Shown piece after piece: positions 5,930 to 10,725 of a stretch of 10,725 nt of DNA; position 1 is the stretch's first letter, and each line of letters starts with the position of its first letter. A model generated the notes under the pieces. That model was not told the origin of the DNA. It saw only the letters and a list, made by a program, of their open reading frames with translations, and did no database searches. The DNA lies in NCBI GenBank assembly GCA_964654995.1, contig CAZZKF010000081.1:1-10725 (forward strand), in the 5' to 3' direction. This DNA is from CAZZKF01 sp964654995 (GTDB lineage: Bacteria; Pseudomonadota; Alphaproteobacteria; CAZZKF01). The translations under genes and the position numbers were made by a program.

Positions 5930-8509
5930 TTAGAACCGCTGTGTCACGCTGACGCCGACGATCCGCGGATCGGCCACCAGACCGAGGCGCACGATCTTGT
6001 CGTTGAGATCCGGCACCGGGCCGCCGCCGCGGTAATAGTCCTTGTCGAAGACGTTCCTCACCCAGAACGCCGCGTTCAACGTCCCCCCCGGTGACAGCCA
6101 GTTCAGTCTCAGATTCAGGACCTCGTAAGAGGGCGACCAAAGCGTATCGAACACGGTAATGGTCTTGTCCACGATCGCCAGATTGCCGCGCAGCGATATC
6201 TCGGCACCGCTGCTCAGGGGCCAGGTGTATTGCATGCCGATATTGACATTGTATCTGGGGATCAACCCGATCCGGTCTCCGGCCTTGCTCACGGTGCGAA
6301 ACGGCGGCCCCCTGACGATCGTTGGATCGAACACGCGGATGAAATACTTCTTGAATTCATGATCCAGCCACGAGGCGCCCAGGTTGAAACTGAGGTTATC
6401 GCCGATCAGGGCGGCAAGCTCGAATTCCAGGCCCTTGATTCGCGCGTCCGTAGCGTTCGAGGTGATCGGCGACCCGGTTTCCGGGTCGAAGCCCTGCACC
6501 TGCAGATTCTTGAAATCGATATAGAACGCCGCCAAATTCGCGGTCACCCGATCGTTGAGGAAGCGGCCCTTCAATCCCAGTTCGTAGGACTGAACGTCTT
6601 CCGGCTTGAACGGCACGACGGCGGCGGCATTCTCCGGACTGCCGTCATAGCCGCCGCTCTTGAACCCTTCGGTGAACGACACATAGGTGTTCAGATTGTC
6701 GTTGAACTTGTAGGTCAGGATCACCTGCGGCGTGAACCGGTTCCAGGTCTTCGAGTCGCTCGCCGTAAACGGACCGTCCGGTATGAAAATGGAGAAATCC
6801 GAGCCTCCCGGCACATTCGGCACGGCGAACGCGTTGATCGAATAGTTCTTTTTCTCGCTGGTGAAACGGGCGCCCAGCGTCAGGCCCAGATGCTCGGTCA
6901 CATCATAGGTCAGCTGAGCGAACACCGCGTAGCTGTTGGTCTTGATGCTCTGCTCGAAGGTCGTGGTCGAGTTCTGCACTTCAGGCGATCGCGGACCCTT
7001 GAGACCGCCGGGACCGAAAAAATCCGAATACCGGCTCTGGTTGCGATTGCCGTCCTCGTGGAACCAGTAAAGGCCGGCGGTCCAGGACAGCGGCCCCTCG
7101 CTGCGCGAGAGCAGCCGGATTTCCTGGCTGAATGTCCAGCTGTTCTGGTCGGACCAGACCTCGGCCGAGCGCTCCGGCGCACGATCGTTGTCCTCGAGAT
7201 GATCGCTGGTCTCCTCCCGGTAACCGGAGATCAGAACCAGGTCGGCGGCCGAGAACCGATGCTGAATCGTCAAATTGATCCCATATTCCTCAAGCCCCTG
7301 CTTGCCTTCGGTGCCGGCCCGCGAACTGCGGATGTTCTCCTCTTGGGTCGGAAAGGTGACGCGAAAGAAATCCTTGAGGATGTACGGCGTGCCGGGAACA
7401 TCGGCGATGACGCTTTTCAGCACCCCCTGCTGGCGGGTGCGCTGCCAGTCGAAGATAAGATAGACATCGGTGGTGCTTGACGGCGTGAACAACAGCGAGC
7501 CACGGACACTCTGCGTGTCGATGTTGTTGCCGCGGTTTCCGGTCACCAGGTTGCGATAGATCCCGTCCCGTTCCCGGGCGGCAAAGGCAATGCGACCGTA
7601 CAGTTTGCCGTCGATCAACGGGGCGTTGGCGGCAGCCCGGAAGTTCATCGTGCTGTAACCGCCGAGATCGGCGCCGACGTAGCCCGAGACCTCGTCGCCC
7701 GGTTTGCGGGTGATGATGTTGATGGCGCCGCCGGTGGCATTCTTGCCCCACAGCGTTCCCTGCGGGCCGCGCAGGATCTCGACCCGCTCGACATCGAACA
7801 GGGCAAGGTTGGCGGCGCCCTGGCGGGCGATGTAGACATCATCGATGAACACCGCCACACCGGAATCGGAGCCGATGTCTTCGTTGGTGCGCCCGATGCC
7901 CCGGATGGTATAGAACTCGGAGTTCGTGGCTTCCGCGAAAATGTGCAGGCTCGGCGTATAGAGCGACAGATCCTCGGTCGTGAACACCTGCTCCTGGCGC
8001 AGAAAGTCGCCTTGCAGCGCGGTAATGGCGATCGGCACCTGCTGCAGGACGGCTTCGCGGCGCTGGGCGGTCACCACGATTTCCTCGAGAACCTCGCCCT
8101 CCTCTTCCTCGACCTGCTGCACCGCCGGCTGGGCGGCGGCCGGTGCTTGCGTCTGCGCGGCACGGATGGGCGCTGCGTCATCGGACGCGGGCGGCGCGTA
8201 TTGCGAGGTGTTGTGGCGGATGCTGACCTTCTTGTCATCGAGGTACTCGAAGGTCAGACCGCTGCCCTCCAGGAGCTTCTCCAGCGCTTCGCGTGGCGGG
8301 TAGTTGCCGGTAATTCCGTTGGCCTGCAGGCCATCGACAATGGATGACAGATAAAGGATCTCGATCCCCGCCTGCTCGGCATAGATGTTCAAGGCGTCAG
8401 ACATCGCCTGCGGAGGCACGTTGAAATAGATTTCCGCGTCCTCGGCCAGGGCGCTGCGAGCGCTCAGGATGAGAATGATGGCCAGAGCAATCGATGAAGC
8501 CCTACGCAT
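5930..8509 (-). CDS. TonB-dependent outer-membrane receptor with N-terminal STN signalling domain (transducer)
   Basis: Outer-membrane beta-barrel that imports a ligand using TonB energy and reports ligand binding to FecR. The 859 residues divide into a signal peptide (MRRASSIALA...SALA, cleavage near 22), an STN domain (about 26-98; YFNVPPQAMSDALNIYAEQAG begins at 28), an Ala/Pro/Gln-rich linker ending in an acidic run (100-141), a TonB-box region EEIVVTAQRR (142-151), a plug (about 152-275; SGVAVFIDDVYI, VERVEILRGPQGTLWGKNATG and GAINIITRKPGD), and a barrel ending in the terminal Phe of VTQRF. It is the signalling partner expected beside a FecI/FecR pair. The plug resembles the large sphingomonad/Caulobacter receptor group whose substrates often are not iron chelates, and no iron gene accompanies it. 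The start ATG at 8509 has GGAGGAGG upstream. The gene sits about 30 nt downstream of the proposed ECF promoter at 8543-8574. Confidence 0.95.
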   Translation of the reverse strand: MRRASSIALAIILILSARSALAEDAEIYFNVPPQAMSDALNIYAEQAGIEILYLSSIVDGLQANGITGNYPPREALEKLLEGSGLTFEYLDDKKVSIRHNTSQYAPPASDDAAPIRAAQTQAPAAAQPAVQQVEEEEGEVLEEIVVTAQRREAVLQQVPIAITALQGDFLRQEQVFTTEDLSLYTPSLHIFAEATNSEFYTIRGIGRTNEDIGSDSGVAVFIDDVYIARQGAANLALFDVERVEILRGPQGTLWGKNATGGAINIITRKPGDEVSGYVGADLGGYSTMNFRAAANAPLIDGKLYGRIAFAARERDGIYRNLVTGNRGNNIDTQSVRGSLLFTPSSTTDVYLIFDWQRTRQQGVLKSVIADVPGTPYILKDFFRVTFPTQEENIRSSRAGTEGKQGLEEYGINLTIQHRFSAADLVLISGYREETSDHLEDNDRAPERSAEVWSDQNSWTFSQEIRLLSRSEGPLSWTAGLYWFHEDGNRNQSRYSDFFGPGGLKGPRSPEVQNSTTTFEQSIKTNSYAVFAQLTYDVTEHLGLTLGARFTSEKKNYSINAFAVPNVPGGSDFSIFIPDGPFTASDSKTWNRFTPQVILTYKFNDNLNTYVSFTEGFKSGGYDGSPENAAAVVPFKPEDVQSYELGLKGRFLNDRVTANLAAFYIDFKNLQVQGFDPETGSPITSNATDARIKGLEFELAALIGDNLSFNLGASWLDHEFKKYFIRVFDPTIVRGPPFRTVSKAGDRIGLIPRYNVNIGMQYTWPLSSGAEISLRGNLAIVDKTITVFDTLWSPSYEVLNLRLNWLSPGGTLNAAFWVRNVFDKDYYRGGGPVPDLNDKIVRLGLVADPRIVGVSVTQRF

Positions 8510-8542
8510 GATCGGTGCCTCCTCCGCCGGTTCCGTTTAGTC

Positions 8543-8574
8543 CTAAGACCGGAGAAAACCGCGGGCACCCCTCA
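8543..8574 (-). promoter_or_regulatory. Proposed ECF-sigma promoter of the TonB receptor gene
   Basis: Reading the minus strand, TGAGGGG (8574-8568) is followed by 16 bases and then CGGTCTTAG (8551-8543). The same two blocks at the same spacing occur upstream of the sigma gene (10184-10153), while the spacers and flanks are unrelated. Conserved -35 and -10 blocks with a free spacer are what a shared promoter looks like, and a 16-nt gap suits an ECF sigma factor. The leader to the ATG at 8509 would be about 28 nt. Assignment to the local FecI-type sigma is inference. Confidence 0.65.
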
Positions 8575-8687
8575 AAGCGACTCCAGAAAAATGCTCTCAC
8601 CTTCCGTCTGAAACAGATTGCGCCGGGGTGCGGCGGCAGGCCGAATGTCCGGCATTCGCCGTCTCGCCCGGGCCGTCACGGGGCCGA

Positions 8688-9523
8688 TCAACCGCGTATG
8701 GTGGGCGTGATTTCGTAGCGGCCGTCGCGCTGCGAGACCGACACCGGGGCGGTCATTTCAAGGAATTCCAGGGCCGCCGGAATGCTCTCGATACTGATGA
8801 CGCCGCCGACGCGCACATCGTCGAACCTTGCCTTGTCGGCGATGACGATCGGCGTTTGCGAGTACCTGTTCAGTTCCGCGACGACCTCGGCCAGCGGCTT
8901 GTCCTTGAAGACCAGCACCCCGCGGCGCCAGCTTACCGCTTCTTCGGCATCCACCCGGCGAACGGGGTCCGCCACCCGGCCGTCATGGTACGAGACCTGC
9001 TCGCCATCCATCAGCGTCAGGCGCTGCGGCACCGCGGTCTGGTCGCCGGCCCGCTCGACCTCGACCTTGCCCTTGATGACGGTCACCGTGACATCGCCGT
9101 CCGGGCGCCGGTAGACGCTGAACCGGGTGCCGACAACGCGCACCGTGGTGTCCCCGGCGGCAACGACGAACGGGCGTTGCGGATCGGGAGTCACCTCGAA
9201 ATAGGCCTCACCGTCCTCGAGCGCGACCTTGCGTGCGCGCTCCGAGAAATCGACTTCCAGGCGGGTGCGCGTATTCAGATGAACCAGGCTGCCGTCCCGC
9301 AGCGATACGGAGAGGCGCGCTCCGGCCGCCGTGCGATAGGTATTGTCGTCGAAGANNNNNNNNNNNNNNNNNNNNNNNNNNNNNNNNNNNNNNNNNNNNN
9401 NNNNNNNNNNNNNNNNNNNNNNNNNNNNNNNNNNNNNNNNNNNNNNNNNNNNNNNCTGGCGCGCACCACCCAGCGTTCGGCCTGGTCGAAAATCGCTTCG
9501 GGAATCGGGGCTTTACTGGACAT
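8688..9523 (-). CDS. FecR-type anti-sigma/signal transducer, interrupted by an assembly gap
   Basis: Inner-membrane regulator that holds the ECF sigma and relays the signal from the receptor's STN domain. The N-terminus starts at the ATG at 9523 (Shine-Dalgarno GAGGTGAG), 17 nt after the sigma stop. Its 22 visible residues, including AIFDQAERWVVRA, match the cytoplasmic N-terminal (DUF4880-type) sigma-binding helix. After the N run, 221 residues follow in one frame: LSVSLRDGSLVHLNTRTRLEV, GEAYFEVTPDPQRPFVV and VVGTRFSVYR are classic FecR-domain motifs. The C-terminal part (WRRGVLVFKDKPLAEVVAELN and on to PTIRG) is the STN-like/DUF4974 segment that contacts the receptor. The expected membrane segment falls in the gap. 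The two halves are out of frame if the gap is exactly 100 nt, so the gap length is a placeholder and not evidence of a frameshift. A GTG at 9194 is internal, not the start. Confidence 0.9.
9356..9455. other. Run of 100 N: assembly gap inside the FecR gene
   Basis: Exactly 100 undetermined bases, the conventional placeholder for a gap of unknown size. Reading frame continuity of the surrounding gene requires a true length leaving remainder 2 on division by 3 (100 leaves 1). Compared with typical FecR proteins of about 310-330 residues, roughly 70-90 residues are missing, so the real gap is probably more than 200 nt. That last estimate is inference from family length. Confidence 0.97.
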
Positions 9524-9540
9524 GGTTCCGCTCACCTCTG

Positions 9541-10089
9541 TCACGGCATCACGATATGGCGAAGCCGCTTGCGGCAATGGGCCAGGGCCCGGGTCATGTG
9601 CTGCTCGACCATGCTCCGCGATATACCCAGTTTGTCGGCGATTTCCTGATGGGACATGTCCATCAGCTTGTGCATGACAATGACCTGGCGCCGGCGCGGC
9701 GGCAATTCGTGCAGGGCTTCGTTGAGGAGTTTGAGCGCCTGCCGGCCCAGCACCCGTCGCTCGGCGGACGGCGCCCGGTCCGGCAGCAGGGTCACGACGT
9801 CCAGGGTTTCGGCGCCGTTGATCGCTCGCTTTCGCCGCTTGATCCGATCCATGGCGAGATTGACGGCGGTTCGAAACAGGAACGCCTTGGGGTGGCTCAC
9901 CTGGTCCATCGCCTTGAGACGGTGGAGCTTGAGATAGGTCTCCTGGGCCACCTCCGCGGCATCGGCGTCGCTGCCCAGCAGGCGGGTCAGGAACGCGCGC
10001 AGCGCCCCGTCATGGTCGCGAAACGCCCGTACGAGGGCACTGTCCTCGGGGCGCATCACGTCATCATCGAGAGGTTGGCTGATCGGCAC
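9541..10089 (-). CDS. FecI-type ECF RNA polymerase sigma factor
   Basis: Extracytoplasmic-function sigma factor that directs RNA polymerase to promoters of the surface-signalling regulon. The 182-residue product has sigma region 2 (about 18-87; DADAAEVAQETYLKLHR at 41-57 and HPKAFLFRTAVNLAMDRIKRR at 66-86) and region 4 (about 113-176; LHELPPRRRQVIVMHK and the helix-turn-helix MSHQEIADKLGISRSMVEQH at 145-164). The sequence and its pairing with fecR and an STN-containing receptor place it in the FecI class. Start: the GTG at 10089 has AAAGGTG about seven bases upstream. The in-frame ATG at 10056 (Met12) has no ribosome-binding site but cannot be excluded. It ends 17 nt before the FecR gene, indicating coupled expression. 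A proposed promoter with the same motif as the receptor promoter lies at 10153-10184, which would make the sigma autoregulatory. Confidence 0.95.
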   Translation of the reverse strand: MPISQPLDDDVMRPEDSALVRAFRDHDGALRAFLTRLLGSDADAAEVAQETYLKLHRLKAMDQVSHPKAFLFRTAVNLAMDRIKRRKRAINGAETLDVVTLLPDRAPSAERRVLGRQALKLLNEALHELPPRRRQVIVMHKLMDMSHQEIADKLGISRSMVEQHMTRALAHCRKRLRHIVMP

Positions 10090-10152
10090 CCGTCAACACC
10101 TTTCCCGGGTCGGTGGCGCCGCCCACGAGCGCGCGCACCTGTCCCTTACCTT

Positions 10153-10184
10153 CTTAGACCGATTATTCGTCTGACACCCCCTCA
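10153..10184 (-). promoter_or_regulatory. Proposed ECF-sigma promoter of the sigma-fecR operon
   Basis: Reading the minus strand, TGAGGGG (10184-10178), 16 bases, then CGGTCTAAG (10161-10153). It matches the receptor promoter in all seven bases of the first block and eight of nine in the second, at identical spacing. The leader to the GTG start at 10089 would be roughly 55-60 nt. If this sigma reads it, the system has positive autoregulation, unlike E. coli fecIR, which is controlled by Fur. Confidence 0.6.
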
Positions 10185-10353
10185 TTGGCTGTGTCCGCAA
10201 AATCGTCAGGGGAAGGAATGGGCGGTGCCTGCTCCGGCCCTGCGGCCGCAGGAAGCCCGCTCTCAAATCAAGAATACAGCTTTTGCAGGGAAAGAGGACA
10301 CCAAAGGTGCCGTCGGCGCGGGTTTCGATCGCCGACTTGGATTCCAGCGATCG

Positions 10354-10380
10354 TGGCGGAGAGGATGGGAGAAGAACCCA
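10354..10380 (-). other. Possible relic of a tRNA-Ser 3' end
   Basis: The minus strand reads CCTCTCCGCCA (ending at 10354), preceded by TGGGTTC...CCCAT, the layout of a tRNA-Ser T-arm, acceptor strand and CCA tail. The T-loop is TTCTTCT, so the invariant purine 57 and A58 are missing, and no matching GGAGAGG acceptor strand or anticodon arm is found in the next 100 bases upstream. It is therefore not a working tRNA. It may be a decayed attachment-site copy left by an integrating element, or a chance match. Confidence 0.3.
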
Positions 10381-10408
10381 GGTTTTCCTTCTCGCTAATA
10401 GCCCCCAC

Positions 10409-10425
10409 AAACCGTTGGTTTTTTT
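10409..10425 (+). terminator. Weak terminator-like hairpin with T tract
   Basis: On the plus strand AAACC-GTT-GGTTT is followed by TTTT. The stem has only five pairs, two of them GC, and there is no credible plus-strand gene upstream, so its function is doubtful. Confidence 0.25.
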
Positions 10426-10578
10426 CTGATGGTGTACAAAGAATTCTGTACCAGCCCTCTGCCTCACGCAAGACCAATTGCAAGTCGTTTCATTCGACGG
10501 CGCCGATCACCGAGTGCGATCGAAAGCCAGTGGAAGAAGCCCTGGTCAGCGGTCAGATTTCCAACCATGAGCGCAGTC

Positions 10579-10610
10579 CCAAATCGCCGCCACTCGAGGC
10601 GGCGATTTGG
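10579..10610. repeat. Perfect 13-bp inverted repeat (hairpin)
   Basis: CCAAATCGCCGCC and GGCGGCGATTTGG are exact reverse complements separated by ACTCGA. No T run follows on either strand, so it is not a classical intrinsic terminator. It may act as a bidirectional terminator or mRNA end-stabiliser for a gene to the right of the window, or be a repetitive palindromic element. Confidence 0.7.
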
Positions 10611-10670
10611 CTTGCCGGACAAGAGCTTGGCAAGGTCCGGTCCGGCCCTGGGGCGGCCGGTGCTTCCTTC

Positions 10671-10725
10671 CTAGAGCATTTTCCGACCTGACGGGGTCAT
10701 TTGACCGGGATGATTTTGTGCCCGT
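10671..10725. repeat. Possible start of a dispersed alphaproteobacterial intergenic repeat (cut by window edge)
   Basis: CTAGAGCATTTTCC resembles the end of short dispersed palindromic elements that begin with CTAGAGCA in alphaproteobacterial genomes, recalled from general knowledge. A short internal inverted repeat, GGTCA-TT-TGACC (10695-10706), lies within it. The expected mirror end (AAAATGCTCTAG-like) would be beyond the right edge. Confidence 0.35.

Larger units (their letters stand above)
10185..10725. other. Gene-poor right end without a credible coding region
   Basis: About 540 bases upstream of the sigma promoter. Open frames exist on both strands (for example plus 10185-10691 and minus 10093-10467), but their products have no recognisable family, are rich in Arg/Ser/Pro and lack convincing start signals, so I do not call them genes. 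A locally AT-richer patch (about 10395-10500) contrasts with the GC-rich operon. The stretch contains the possible tRNA relic, the hairpins and the edge repeat listed separately. Confidence 0.6.

Noticed and set aside
5925..5945. CGGTTCTAAG near the receptor stop, resembling the -10 block CGGTCTAAG
   Set aside because: It has one extra base, contains the receptor stop codon and has no TGAGGGG block at the right distance upstream, so it is not a third promoter copy.
8588..8600. AGAGCATTTT shared between the receptor upstream region (minus strand) and the right-edge element (plus strand)
   Set aside because: The match is only about ten bases with unrelated flanks. It is too short to claim a second repeat copy.
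8688..9194. Separate 168-residue protein starting at the GTG at 9194
   Set aside because: FecR-domain sequence continues in the same frame upstream to the N gap, so the GTG is an internal Val codon.
8628..9677. Plus-strand open frame running through the N gap
   Set aside because: Antisense to the FecR and sigma genes and kept open only by undetermined bases.
10093..10467. Minus-strand frame of 124 codons upstream of the sigma gene
   Set aside because: It covers the proposed sigma promoter, lacks a convincing ribosome-binding site and shows no family features.
10185..10691. Plus-strand frame of 168 codons at the right end
   Set aside because: It runs through the tRNA-like stretch and both hairpins with irregular composition and no recognisable domain.
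1..10725. CRISPR arrays, rRNA genes, insertion sequences or a toxin-antitoxin pair
   Set aside because: No regularly spaced direct repeats, no transposase-like translation and no rRNA sequence were seen on either strand.

Overview
The window is high-GC DNA. Every convincing gene lies on the minus strand, so transcription runs from right to left. The gene families and the spacing of their Shine-Dalgarno sites fit a proteobacterium. An alphaproteobacterium is my best guess, from the GC-rich codons, the sphingomonad-like TonB receptor architecture and a CTAGAGCATTTTCC element at the right edge. I cannot name a genus.

In transcription order, the right part (10089 to 5930) encodes a complete cell-surface signalling system: a FecI-type ECF sigma factor, a FecR-type anti-sigma/transducer interrupted by a 100-N assembly gap, and an 859-residue TonB-dependent receptor with an N-terminal STN signalling domain. 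The sigma gene and the receptor gene are each preceded by the same two-block motif, TGAGGGG - 16 nt - CGGTCTwAG. The spacing is identical and the spacers are unrelated, so this is probably the promoter recognised by this sigma factor.

The left part (5866 to 1) follows the receptor after 63 bases and is a closely spaced catabolic set. It comprises a small VOC/glyoxalase-fold protein, a beta-hydroxyacid dehydrogenase of the 3-hydroxyisobutyrate/tartronate-semialdehyde reductase superfamily, an FMN-dependent alpha-hydroxyacid dehydrogenase close to (S)-mandelate dehydrogenase in layout, an HpcH/HpaI-type class II aldolase, an exported metallo-beta-lactamase-fold hydrolase, and an AAHS-type major facilitator that runs off the left edge (441 residues visible). 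None of these is an iron or siderophore gene.

My reading, an inference, is that an organic acid or ester is taken up across the outer membrane by the TonB receptor and possibly trimmed in the periplasm by the MBL enzyme. It would then be imported by the MFS carrier, oxidised at an alpha-hydroxy group, and cleaved by the aldolase to a 2-oxoacid plus an aldehyde, which the beta-hydroxyacid dehydrogenase could reduce. Ligand sensing would pass from receptor to FecR to sigma, making this a substrate-responsive regulon rather than an iron regulon.

The right end (about 10185-10725) has no credible gene. It holds a possible tRNA-Ser 3'-end relic, a weak terminator-like hairpin, a perfect 13-bp inverted repeat and the start of a possible dispersed alphaproteobacterial repeat.
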